Part shown: positions 11,873 to 21,778 of the stretch, in pieces
How the letters are laid out: each line of letters opens with the position of its first letter
Numbering within the stretch: the first letter of the stretch is position 1
Origin: Pegoplata infirma
Taxonomy: Eukaryota; Arthropoda; Insecta; Diptera; Anthomyiidae
Direction of reading: 5' to 3'
DNA length: 64,000 nt
NCBI GenBank assembly: GCA_963921195.1
Contig: OY992537.1
Span: 16,765,125 to 16,829,124, forward strand
Translations under genes and position numbers: made by a program
Notes under the pieces: generated by a model
Databases searched by the model: none
Told to the model about the DNA's origin: nothing
What the model saw: the letters and a program-made list of their open reading frames with translations, nothing else

Positions 11873-11945
11873 ACAGATATATTGACAGACGGACATCGCC
11901 AGAATGACTTACAATCGATTACTGATCAAAAATATGTATACTTTA
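11873..11945 (+). repeat. Tail fragment of a head-hairpin repeat
   Basis: ACAGACGGACATCGCCAGAA, then CAATCGATTACTGATCA and TATACTTTAT follow the order of the family's 3' half. The closing GGAGGGTATA is absent. Confidence 0.5.
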
Positions 11946-12383
11946 TATTCACTTAAATAAAATAAGAATTACAATTAATTTAAAATGAAAAATTTTTAAG
12001 TAAGCCCGTTTTAAATCGAAAAGCTTTTCAAAAAAGCTTTTAGTAGAAGTTTTAATTTAAAATTTGATGCTACAATTCTTGAATTAAACTGTACACAATT
12101 AAAAAAAAAAAAAAAGTTTTCATGTTTAAATTAATAAAAATTATTTATTTTGAGAAAGATTTCTCTCGATTTAGATTTAGCTCGAGGTCACATTTCTTTG
12201 CCAAACATTACAATGATATTGTCAAGGTAAACTGGTTTGGTCATTTTGCACCACTTATTCAACACGTGTTTCGATCTCGAAAAATTAACAAAATTATTGT
12301 ATCAAATCATATATAATTGTATAAAAATATTTTTTTTTCTCTAAAAAAAAAATTCATTCATAATATTCCTTAACCTAACTTAC

Positions 12384-12813
12384 CTATAACATACGAATAG
12401 CCATCTAAAGTTAAAACACATTTTCTTGTGGTAGTACCACCAGCCACACTGGATAAACGCATTGATCTACCCATTATAGATTTTGTAAATGCACTCTGAC
12501 CACTGGGACTAGTATCATCATAATTAAGACTTTCTCTGCGCGGACAACTATCATTATTATCAAATTCTGGAGCCGTTTTTATATTAGTTGTTGTCGTTGT
12601 GGTCATTACACCATCCGAAGAATGATCGCGAATATTACGAGTATCGGAGCCGCGGGAACGAGTACGAGCTAAACGTATATCCGAACCACTACAATTAATC
12701 GAAGGATCTGAACCTAATGACTCATTTAAAGATTTTGTAGCTTGTATACCGTCAAGAGTTTGGGATTTTTCACGACGCGGCGATGGTTTTATGGCATCCA
12801 TTTTTTCACTCAT
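12384..12813 (-). CDS. First coding exon of an unrecognised host gene
   Basis: The exon opens at ATG (12813-12811), giving MSEKMDAIKPSPRREKSQ. An in-frame TAA 12 bases upstream (12825-12823) makes this Met the natural start. It runs 143 codons and breaks after one base of the next codon at ATAG|GTAAGT, a textbook 5' splice site; reading on past it gives only three codons and a stop. The protein is hydrophilic and rich in Ser, Thr, Asp and Arg, with a run of six Thr near residue 70 and Arg-Ser patches, and looks disordered. The last 16 residues (RKCVLTLDGYSYVIG) look like the start of a folded domain continuing in exon 2. Base composition is much richer in G+C than the surroundings. I do not recognise the family. 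No later exon is visible down to base 1, so the first intron would exceed 12 kb. Confidence 0.75.
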
Positions 12814-13141
12814 ATTTTGTATTTATTGTTTTTTTAAAGGAAGATACGCGGAAAAGTTATTTTAACCGATTTTTTGTCTATTTAAAATCCATTTTAACGT
12901 TACGAATTTGGCGAAGCGTTGAAGTTTTTGTAGAAATTTTGCTGTCGATAACACCTGATGAAGTTTATGTTATTTATATTATTTTTTCACTTTTTTATGT
13001 AAATTATCTGTTATTGTTTTTCATATTTTTCTTTGAGTGTATAAACTAAAGTTTTAATAAAAATTAAATAAAAAACTTAATAAAAAACTTAATAAAAGAT
13101 TTAAAATAAACACCACTAAGGTTTTTTGTTCACTAAACTGA
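12814..13141 (-). promoter_or_regulatory. Probable 5' leader and possible initiator for the exon
   Basis: The leader is AT-rich with stops in all frames. A TCAGTT motif on the minus strand (13141-13136) matches the arthropod initiator TCAKTY and would give a leader of about 325 bases. A clear downstream promoter element is not present. Just beyond it, at 13205, lies a transposon, so the transcription start could also be farther away. Assignment rests on motif match only. Confidence 0.25.
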
Positions 13142-13253
13142 TTTTTAAATTCTATGGAATTCCAAAAAAAAAAAATAAAAAAGTTCACACTTTTTAACAA
13201 ATTACACAGTGCAACAAACAAAATCGGAATGGAATGAAACCAAAAGCTAATGA

Positions 13254-13913
13254 GAACTTGCAGATGCAGTGTCTACACAACCGGGTTAATTTATTATGGG
13301 TACCAGGACACAACGGAATACATGGAAATGAAAAGGCAGATGAACTCGCAAAACTTGGAGCTGATGGTTTAGGTACCATGGTGCCAGTTTTACCACCACT
13401 TCAACACTATAAACTTAAACGGAATTCCATCAATGTTGCAAAGGCAAACAGGAGGTGGAGAGAACTGACAACATGCAAAATCAGCAGAACTTTGTGGCCA
13501 ACTTATGATCAAGGGAAAACTCAATATCTACTATCACTTACGAGAAGGGAATGCCGAGCTCTGACTGGGATAATAACTGGTCATTGTCTTATCGGCATCC
13601 ATGCCAAGAATATTGGACTTACTTCAGACGCTAGTTGTAAAAGATGCGCTTCACCAGGAGTAGATGAAACGATAGAACACATACTTTGTCACTGCCCAGC
13701 TGTGGCAAGGAGTCGCCGATCCATTACCGGTCAGATAAGTTTCGGTACTTTGGAGGATATAACGCAAATGGATCTTAGGATATTGAAAAGATTCGCAATG
13801 ACTTTGAACGTGTTTAACTTGCACCGCTAGCGGAAAAAAAGTTTTGTGGTACCGCTATGGACCAAGAGGTCTATGCGAGGTGTCAATCGGACACCGCCAC
13901 CCTAACCTAACCT
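13254..13913 (+). mobile_element. 5'-truncated LINE insertion ending in CCTAA repeats
   Basis: AAAAGCTAATGA occurs at 13242-13253 and again at 13914-13925, a 12-base target duplication. Between them lies the 3' end of a non-LTR retrotransposon: RNase H end of the polyprotein, a short 3' untranslated part with GGACACCGCCACC, and a tail CCCTAACCTAACCT instead of poly-A. The upstream ATG at 13234 belongs to flanking DNA. Tail repeats of this kind are known from RNase-H-bearing LINEs. Confidence 0.8.
13255..13830 (+). pseudogene. C-terminal RNase H and zinc-knuckle piece of a LINE polyprotein
   Basis: The frame is open for about 190 codons to TAG at 13828-13830, but lacks its beginning (reverse transcriptase and endonuclease are absent through 5' truncation). 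Near its start is the RNase H signature WVPGHNGIHGNEKADELA, with the conserved His and the final acidic residue. After it comes a Cys/His cluster, CKRCASPG...EHILCHCP, typical of the C-terminus in RNase-H-bearing LINE clades (I, R1, LOA and relatives). The first part of the RNase H fold is missing, so the product could not be active. The intact frame suggests a recent insertion or little decay. Confidence 0.75.
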
Positions 13914-15183
13914 AAAAGCTAATGAAAGTTGATATTTTTCATAACAAAACCTTCACGGCTTTTTTTTAGTGCAGCGCTAGATTTTTTTTACACGCATTTG
14001 AAGTTGGTGAACTTTTATTATAATTATAATAATAATTACTTGAAAGCAGTAAAAGTGGCGTATACTTAATTTTGTAATTGCCATTAAATAACAATCATAC
14101 GCAACGATGCACAGTGTTTTATTCTTAATAATTTGGCAATTCAGTAAGTGGGTACTGGACTGATTGCAGCGAAATTCCTACCGGTTATTGATAACGTAAT
14201 TTCGAGCTTAAGTTTGGACGCTGGACCCCACATGTCCAATAACATCACCACCACGGTCCCCTTACTTAAGACATATTTAGTATACAAACACCTTAAATGT
14301 TTTAAAATCACCAACTTCAAATGCGTGTAAAATTTCAACTTGTATTTGCTTTTGGTTTCATCCAATTCCGATTCGGAAAGTTCGATTTTGTATCACTGTG
14401 TTATTGAAAGAGTTCAATAATACTGTCAAATAAAGACATTGTTACACTGTGCAACACGATTTTGTAACTTTAATGGGACCAAAATAAAATAAAGTTATAC
14501 CAGTAGTAGAACAGAACCCTTGAAGGTTTTGAAAACTTAGTTCGAGTTTTTTATGGCCCACCGAAATTTTAAAATTTTTTTAAAGACGTTTTGAATAAGT
14601 CAAAAAAAATTATATACATAATTCTGAGGTAAATAATGTTTAAAGATGTCTTCCGAGAAATTTAATGGGGGTTCTTTTCGAGGAACATATTAACCCTCTA
14701 TCTCCTACTTTTTGAGGTAATTTTGGTCCTTATTTCAAATATTCTCATTTAACATGCGTTTAAAGGGTTAAAATGTTCTAAAAAAAATTTCTGCATCAAA
14801 TTTCACGGGGTAATCAAGCGCCAAAATTTCGTTCGAAAAGTCCAAAATGTTAAAAAAAAATCAAAACTGTAAATAATTACATAGGGTATAGAGGGGCACA
14901 TTCGCAAGTGGGGCACATTCGCCAGTGGGACACATTTGCCACCCACTTATCTCTTTTTTTTTCATCATCAGGGCCGCTTTAAGGTATGACGGAGCCCTGG
15001 ACCCACAAGAATTTCGCATGACAAAAAAATTTTTTTTACAAATTAAACTCATGTTATTACATGTTTTAAGACAGCGAAATTAAAAAAAATATTCTGAGTA
15101 GGAATATTCTAGCTCGAGGTCATTTTTCTTAGCTTACTAAAACCATAATATTTGTGAACAATTTGGTTTTAATTAGACCTTTT

Positions 15184-15309
15184 CTATCTCAGAATCTGAG
15201 ACTTTTCCTATACGAAAAATGTCTCAGAATCTAAAACTTTTTTTATACTCTCTGAATCTGAAACCTTTTCTATACAAAAAATATCTAAAAATCTGAATTT
15301 TTTTCTATA
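15184..15309. repeat. CAGAATCTGA array, left part
   Basis: About four diverged units with core TCTCAGAATCTGAAAC-TTTT-CTATACGAAAAA. The array resumes at 21641-21720 once the 6.3-kb element 15310-21638 is removed, so the two pieces were one before that insertion. The same unit builds the arms of 24372-27780. Confidence 0.65.
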
Positions 15310-15357
15310 CCCGGTGAAAAATGATACAAATCTATATATATAAAAGAGTTGGGTGAG

Positions 15358-15412
15358 TGAGTGACTGACTGACTGACTGACTGACTGACTGACTGACTGA
15401 CTGACTGACTGA
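15358..15412. repeat. (GACT)n microsatellite
   Basis: About 13 perfect GACT units, 27 bases after the 5' end of the Helitron-like element. Such runs near the 5' end are common in this type of element. Confidence 0.9.
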
Positions 15413-15439
15413 TTCATCATCGCCCAGCCCAAACCGCTG

Positions 15440-16540
15440 AAGCTAGAGACTTGAAATTTGGACTGTAGGTTCACCTCCCGGAATATAGATCCACTAAGGC
15501 TGGATTTTTGCCAGTGTTGATTCTAAGGGGGTAAAAAGGGTAAAAAACTGTACTTTTGGTACTTTTTATATCTTCCGAAATAATGGTCATAGAGACTTGA
15601 AATTTGGACTGTATGTTCACCTCCCGGAACATAGACCCACGAAGGCTGGACTTTTGCCAATGTTGATTCTAAGGGGTAAAAAGGGTAAAAAACTGTACTT
15701 TTGGGGTACTTTTTATACCTCCTGAAATAATGGTCATAGAGACTTGAAATTTGGACTGCATGTTCACATCCTGGAATATAGATTCAGTAAGGCTGGATTT
15801 TTGCCAGTGTTGATTCTAAGGGGGTAAAAAGGGTAAAAAACTGTACTTATGGTTCCTTTTATATTTCCTTAAGTAATGGTCCTAGAAACTTGAAATTTGG
15901 AATGCAGATTCACCTCCCGGAAATCAGGTTCACTAGGGCTGGGTTTTTGCAAATGTTGATTCTAAGGGGTAAAATGTGTAAAAAAGTGTACTTTTGGTAC
16001 CTTTTATATTTCTTTAAACAATGGTCTTAGAGACTTGAAATTTGGACTGTATGTTCACCTCACGAAATATAGATCCCCTAAGGCTAGACTTTTGCCAATG
16101 TTGATTCTAAGGGGATAAAAAGGGTAAAAAACTGTACTTTTGGTACCTTTTATATTTCCTTAAATAATAGTCCTAGAAACTCGAAATTTGCAATGAAGGT
16201 TCCCCTTCCGAAAAAAAATCCACTAATGCTGGGTTTTTGGCCAATGTTGATTCTACGGGGGTAAAATGGGTTAAAAAGTGTACTTTTGGTACTTTTTTTT
16301 ATTTATTGAAATAATGGTCATATAAACTTGAAATTTGGAATTTAGGATCCTTTGCTAAAAAAACAATATGGAAAGATACGATTTGAAAATTTTGATTCTA
16401 AGGGGGATAAAAGAGGTAAAAAGTGTACTTTTGGTACTTTTTTTTATTTCTTAAAATTATGGTCATAGAAACTTGAGACTTGGAATGTAGACTCCTTCGG
16501 TAAAAAAACATTCTAGAAAAAGTAATTTTTGGAAAATGCG
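15440..16540. repeat. Tandem array of about 147-bp units
   Basis: Seven to eight units, each with GACTTGAAATTTGGACTGTA, TTCACCTCCCGGAATATAGA, AAGGCTGG-TTTTTGCCA, TGTTGATTCTAAGGGG and CTGTACTTTTGGTACTTTTT. Successive GAAATTTGGA phrases start near 15451, 15599, 15746, 15892, 16036 and 16182. Divergence rises toward the right end, and weaker units continue past the minisatellite to about 18250. Confidence 0.85.
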
Positions 16541-16560
16541 TTTCTTAGGGGGAACCTTCC

Positions 16561-17313
16561 ATAAAAAGTACCTTTTATAAAAAGTACCTTTTATAAAAAG
16601 TACCTTTTATAAAAAGTACCTTTTATAAAAAGTACCTTTTATAAAAAGTAACTTTTATAAAAAGTACTTTTTATAAAAAGTACCTTTTATAAAAAGTACC
16701 TTTTATAAAAAGTACCTTTTATAAAAAGTACCTTTTATAAAAAGTACCTTTTATAAAAAGTACCTTTTATAAAAAGTACCTTTTATAAAAAGTACCTTTT
16801 ATAAAAAGTACCTTTTATAAAAAGTACCTTTTATAAAAAGTACCTTTTATAAAAAGTACCTTTTATAAAAAGTACCTTTTATAAAAAGTACCTTTTATAA
16901 AAAGTACCTTTTATAAAAAGTACCTTTTATAAAAAGTACCTTTTATAAAAAGTACCTTTTATTAAAAGTACCTTTTATAAAAAGTACCTTTTATAAAAAG
17001 TACCTTTTATAAAAAGTACCTTTTATAAAAAGTACCTTTTATAAAAAGTACCTTTTATAAAAAGTACCTTTTATAAAAAGTACCTTTTATAAAATGTACC
17101 TTTTATAAAAAGTACCTTTTATAAAAAGTACCTTTTATAAAAAGTACCTTTTATAAAAAGTACCTTTTATAAAAAGTACCTTTTATAAAAAGTACCTTTT
17201 ATAAAAAGTACCTTTTACGAAAAGTACCTTTTATAAAAAGTGCCTTTTATAAAAAGTACCTTTTAAAAAAGTACTTTTTATAAAAAGTACCTTTTATAAA
17301 AAGTACCTTTTAC
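16561..17313. repeat. Homogeneous 16-bp minisatellite, about 47 copies
   Basis: The unit is CTTTTATAAAAAGTAC, repeated with only about ten single-base changes over 750 bases. Each unit is nearly self-complementary around GTAC and TATA. The unit resembles ACTTTTGGTACTTTTTAT in the neighbouring 147-bp array, from which it may have grown by slippage or unequal exchange. Confidence 0.95.
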
Positions 17314-18774
17314 AAAAACTAAGGTACTTATGGTACTTTTTATTTATCCTGAAATAATGATCATAGAAACTTGATATTTGGAATGTAGGAAGTGAAAACA
17401 AATTCTGGAAATAGTAATTTTTGAAATTTCCTTTTCTTACGGGGTGGAACGGGTAAGAATTTAAGCTTTAGGTACATTCTAATTTCCGGAAGTAATGGCC
17501 CTAGACTCTTGAAATTTGTAATGTAGGATCATTCGGTAAAAAATATTCTGGAAAAATACTTTTTGGAAATTCCGCTTCTTAGTAGGGTAAAATGGCAAAA
17601 AAAAAGTGTACTTCCGGTAATTTTAATTTTTCTGACGTAATGGAAACTTAAAATTTTGGATGTAAAATTCTTCTGTGAAAACTAAAATTTTGGGAAAAAT
17701 ACTTTTTGGAAATTCCGTTTCTTAACGGGGTTAAAAAGTATACTTTTTGTACTTTTAATATTTGCTGAAAAAATATTCCTAGATAATTGCAATTTGTAAT
17801 GTAGGATCCTTCGGTGAAGAAAAAACATTCTGGAAAAAGTACTTTTTGGAAATTCCGTTTCTAAGGGGGTAATAATGTGTAATTTTGGTACTAATTTTTT
17901 TTTTCTATAATAATTGTCTTAGAAGCTTGAATTTTGGAATGTGTCTTTCGGTGAAAAAAAAAAACAATCTGCTATGCTAAAGTATTTTTAAAAGATTCCG
18001 TTTCTAGAGGTGTATAAAAGTGTGTTTTTTTTATCCTTTTTATACTTCTTGAACTAATGATCCTAGGCAGTAAAAATTTGAATGATGCATTCTTTAGTGA
18101 AAAGATATTTTGGAAAAAGTACTTTTTGGAAATTATGTTTCTAAGAGTCTTAAAGGGCATAAATAAGTGTAAGTTTGGTACTTCTTATATTTCTTGAAAT
18201 AACGGTTCGGAAAAAAAAGGTTTTTTGAAAATTTAATTTTAAGTAGTAAAGGTGGCAAATGGGTATTTCTACCTATCTAACTATTAAAGCCTACACTTAA
18301 AATAATTACTCTGTTAAAAACTCTGTAAAATGACTGTAATCTTAATTCGACAGACATTTGACAAAGTTATCTGTCGAAATACAGATTTTAAGAATATACT
18401 TTGTATTTTCTTGTAACCGAAAAACAAAATTTTATCTGTAATTTTAGTTTTTACTTTGTAATCTCTATTTTATAGATAATAAACAGAGTTTTTTGGTAAA
18501 ATACAGATTTTATACATTTTCTCGTAACCAAAATACTAAATTTCAACTGTAATTTAACTTAGTGCTCTGTAATTAGGGTTGCCAGATACTAGAATTCAAA
18601 TAACTGGAAAATGGAAAAAAATCACCTGGATTTTAAAAAAATAACTGGATTTTTTTTTTTAATAACTTAAAACAAATCGACCGATTTTCAAAAGTAAGAT
18701 ATTTTGGACTACTTTTAGAATAAAACATCAATCAAATGACTGCATTTATTGGCCACGGCAAATTGTGCCCCTTT

Positions 18775-18935
18775 TTAAGCATTTCCGCTACATATTCGAT
18801 CATCTCGAAATGTTGATGTTGACGTCAATGGTCTAAGATTGATAGCGTAGATTTTTCTTTTCAAATGACCCCACAAAAATAAGTCCGAAGTGATAAAATC
18901 GGGAAATCTAGTTGGCCAGTTGAAATCCCCGGGCG
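18775..18935 (-). pseudogene. Mariner/Tc1-like transposase remnant, left mirror copy
   Basis: On the minus strand a short stretch reads NWPTRFPDFITSDLFLWGHL then KRKIYA. This corresponds to the WP-R-SPDL--DFFLWG-LK--VY segment around the last catalytic Asp in mariner-like (IS630 family) transposases. It has lost everything upstream. It meets its mirror copy near 18930, at TGGCCAGTTGAAATCCCC. Confidence 0.55.
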
Positions 18936-19190
18936 ACAATAACTGGCCCTTATCTGCAGGTTTGACCGCTCCAGACTTATTTTTTGGCTTTATTTGTTCA
19001 GCAAAATGTTCATCAAACAATTCTCAGATCATCGAAGATCTCAAGGAAAACATTCATGATTTCAGCACCACTAGAATGCGATATGCTCGAAAAAGTTATA
19101 AAAAAAAGTAGTGAAAATGCAGCAAAAAGGGCACATTTAAAAGTAGTGAAAAGATTTATGTTTTATTCAAAAAGTAGTCAAAAAAAATTA
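18936..19190 (+). pseudogene. Mariner/Tc1-like transposase remnant, right mirror copy
   Basis: On the plus strand the same segment appears again: NWPLSAGLTAPDLFFG, then, after a degraded stretch, QIIEDLKENIHD, and in another frame LECDMLEKVIKK and AAKRAHLKVV. These match the C-terminal tail expected after FLWG-LK. Frame changes occur near 19050-19070. The two remnants are head to head on opposite strands. Confidence 0.5.
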
Positions 19191-20556
19191 AAAATTTATT
19201 AAATAAATAAAAATATTGTTAAAATTAAAGAAATCTTTTTTAACTGGATAAATTATACTTTAACTGGAAACTGGACCAGACCCAAAATAACTGGAAAATC
19301 CAGGCCATTCCCGGCCGTCTGGCAACCCTTAATATAGTTTTTAAATAATAACTATATTAATACAGTTTTTAAATAAAAGCTCTTCAAAAAACTCCCAAAT
19401 ATTTCAACCGCTCTTTAAAAAGCGTCTTAAATTACAATAAAACCTGGTAAATTTTACGAGGATGTCGGTTAAAATTGGAGGTACTCGTAAAATACATCGT
19501 AATTTTCACAAAAATAAAAAAAGTAAATTTACAATTTGGAAGCATTAAAGCGGGCAAATTTACTCGGTGGCATTTTCCAATTGTCAACACTACTTACACA
19601 TTAAGGAAAGAGAAATTGATCAGAAACAAATAGTAAATAAAATAGTAAAATTCTGGTCGCTTTTATCAATATTTTACAGATGATTCTGTAAATTTACAGG
19701 TTTTTTTTTTATCGAAATCATTTTACAGAGTTTTCTTCGTAAAATAACAAAAAATCTTGCTGGTTGGAAATCTATGGTATTTTCTGCTGGCTCAGCAGAG
19801 TATCTCTGTAATTTAACAGAGTGATTATTTTGAGTGTAGAAACTCAAAATTTGACGTGCAGTATATATAAGATAAATACAAAAGCACTTTTCATTTCTGT
19901 ATCGCATATTATATGGAGAGGAATGAAACTTGCATGGGGATTGAATTGGAAATGAAGTGGAGTAGAACGGGGAACGAAATGGAATATAGCGGGGAACAAT
20001 ATAGAATGATACTTTTTACTAAAATTTTCGTATTAAACTTTTTAACTCCATATTTTTTCTCTCCATATGTTTTTTTACCCAAAATTTTTTTATTCCAATT
20101 TCTTTTTTCACTGAAATATTTATTCACTCAAGATCCAAAATCCCGACATAAGGGCTCGAAAATTGTCAACATTTTTTTCACAGGAACGTACATGACAACG
20201 TACCACCGAAATTATTCAAATTTTATTGTTTAAGTTATTCAATGAAATATTATTTTATGAAAGACTTAAACGTCCACAATTAAATACAACAAAGACTACA
20301 TATGAGTCATTTTTTGAAATCGGTAGGGTAATCCTGATCTTTCTATTATCCGGTATTCAATATAACCGGTAACGAAGTGCCGGCGGGCGAGCTAGTATGA
20401 TCATATATGAGTTCATACAGCGTCATGTATGTCCATATATGGAGCATATATGGATATATATGACACTGTATGAAGTCATATATGATCATATTTGCAAAAT
20501 GAGGGCATATGAACATATATGACATATATGCTCCATATATGTCCACGTATGGGCAT

Positions 20557-21481
20557 CCCGAGTAAAAAAAAAGTTATATGACGCAATATTTAATTATATA
20601 TGAACAGATATGCTTTTATGTAAATCCATATTAATTTTGATCCGAAAATTGGTGGATCGAATATTATACGATTATATCAAATTCTATTATTTTTGATAAA
20701 ATAATATCAAATTTGATTAAGTTTGATCCCAAAAATGGGTCTATCTAATTGTATTAAATCATATCTTATATGTTAAAATTAGATAAATTTTTATATAATT
20801 AGATGAAATCTGGTAAAATTTTTTGAAATTTTAAACGTTAAATTAGAAATTATTTTATCAGATTGGATACATTATCAATTAGAAGATTTTTTATTACATT
20901 CTTCGGAATTTTTTTCGCGACTTAGCAATTTATTAAAAATTTGTAAAATTTTTTTCTAAAACAATTTTTAAGGGATTTAAAAATTCCAAAAAATGTTTGT
21001 GTCTTAGAAAATTTAAAAACATTTTTTCGAAACTTAAAAATTTTTCAAATAAATAAAATAACTCCTAAAAACATTTTCAATGATTTTTTTAGTCCAAAAA
21101 AAAATTGCCAAAAAAATTTTATGTCCGGGACTTTAGAAAATTTTTATAAAATTTTTAAGACTTGAACATTTTTAATTTTTTTTTTAATTGTATGGGCTTA
21201 GAAAATTTTAAATTTTTTTGCGGGATATAATTATAAATAAAATCATATATCTTTTTATCTGCCATATCTAAAAATTTCAGAACTTATATGTCATATCTAA
21301 TTTCATATAGATCGGTATATAAATAGATATAAATATGTATGTTATCATATTAAAAAATAAGGAAAAATACAATGCTATATATAAACTTATATGTCCATAT
21401 CAAAGTTCATGCATAACCATATATAAATATAAATAATTATATACTAGCATATATGGTTATATCAAATCTTTTTTACTCGGG
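20557..21481. mobile_element. CCCGAGTAAAAAA MITE, AT duplication
   Basis: CCCGAGTAAAAAA opens it and TTTTTTACTCGGG closes it, with AT on both sides (20555-20556, 21482-21483). Removing it restores the palindrome GGGCATATGCCC, the centre of the host element 15310-21638. The interior is AT-rich (GATTATATCAAATT, ATAAAATTTTTAAGACTT), with no coding frame. Confidence 0.7.
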
Positions 21482-21778
21482 ATATGCCCTCATTTTACGT
21501 ATATGGACATATATGTTGCAAATATGATCATATATGACTGCATACAATTTCATATATGACGATATATGCTCGTATATCCACATATATGCATCCATATATT
21601 TACATATATGTATCCATATATGCTCATTTTTCACCGGGTATTAAAAATATCTTAAACTCTCTGACAATTTCTTTACGAAAAATGTTTTAGAATCTGAAAA
21701 TATTTTTAAACGAAAAATGATCATCATAATTTTACTGTTAAATTGTTTTTCAGCAAGTCGTGTGAAATAAGTCAAAAA

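Larger units (their letters stand above)
13205..14400. mobile_element. TTA-flanked element with CACAGTG ends, split by a LINE
   Basis: The ends are CACAGTGCAACAAAC and, inverted, CACAGTGATACAAAATCG. TTA stands at 13202-13204 and 14401-14403. Inverted blocks ATGAAACCAAAAGC (13234, and near 14350 on the minus strand) and ACGCATTTGAAGTTGGTG (13992; inverted near 14310) confirm a foldback layout. A 5'-truncated LINE (13254-13913) lies in the left arm with its own target duplication, so the DNA element is older than the LINE. Confidence 0.65.
18576..19328. mobile_element. GGGTTGCCAGA foldback with TTA duplication
   Basis: GGGTTGCCAGA and its inverse TCTGGCAACCC bound 753 bases, with TTA at 18573-18575 and 19329-19331. 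AACTGGAAAA-type phrases recur near both ends. The centre is a mirrored pair of transposase remnants. TTA suggests the PIF/Harbinger type, whereas the captured coding remnants look mariner-like, so ends and cargo may have different origins. Confidence 0.65.
18291..19839. mobile_element. CTACACTYAAAATAATYACTCTG element with nested insertion
   Basis: The left end CTACACTTAAAATAATTACT and the inverted right end CTACACTCAAAATAATCACT define it. Inside are repeated CTCTGTAAA and CTGTAATTT phrases on both strands. It is interrupted by the GGGTTGCC foldback 18576-19328. I could not find a convincing target duplication, so the superfamily stays open. Confidence 0.6.
15331..20395 (+). mobile_element. 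Helitron-like non-autonomous element
   Basis: It begins TCTATATATATAAAAGAG directly after A and ends GGCGGGCGAGCTAG directly before T, the A|TC...CTAG|T arrangement of Helitrons, with no target duplication. A GC-rich stretch (GTGCCGGCGGGC) precedes the terminal CTAG. Inside are a (GACT)n run, a 147-bp tandem array, a 16-bp minisatellite and another transposon (18291-19839). No Rep or helicase frame exists, so it would depend on an autonomous relative. Confidence 0.65.
15310..21638. mobile_element. CCCGG MITE, TA duplication, enlarged by nested insertions
   Basis: CCCGGTGAAAAATGA (15310-15324) returns exactly inverted at 21624-21638, with TA on both sides (15308-15309, 21639-21640). Only 15310-15330 and 20396-21638 are its own: AT-rich arms full of CATATATG. 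A Helitron-like element fills 15331-20395, and another CCC-ended MITE fills 20557-21481 at the very centre of its palindrome. Without these it would be roughly 340 bp. Confidence 0.7.

Noticed and set aside
12370..12383. Extension of the exon by three codons to a stop
   Set aside because: A consensus GTAAGT donor lies exactly there, and KLG plus stop is better read as intron.
13205..13211. CACAGTG terminus as a Transib or V(D)J recombination signal
   Set aside because: The flanking duplication is TTA, not the 5-bp GC-rich type of Transib, and no nonamer at proper spacing is evident.
13234..13254. ATG at 13234 as gene start
   Set aside because: It lies upstream of the target duplication, in the older element; the LINE itself begins after it.
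13899..13915. CCTAA repeats as telomeric DNA
   Set aside because: Only three units, bounded by a LINE and its target duplication; they belong to the element's tail.
16561..17313. CRISPR-like regular repeat spacing
   Set aside because: The 16-base units are head to tail with no unique spacers, and the surroundings are eukaryotic.
15331..20395. Autonomous Helitron
   Set aside because: No Rep/helicase frame on either strand; the interior is tandem repeats and a nested transposon.
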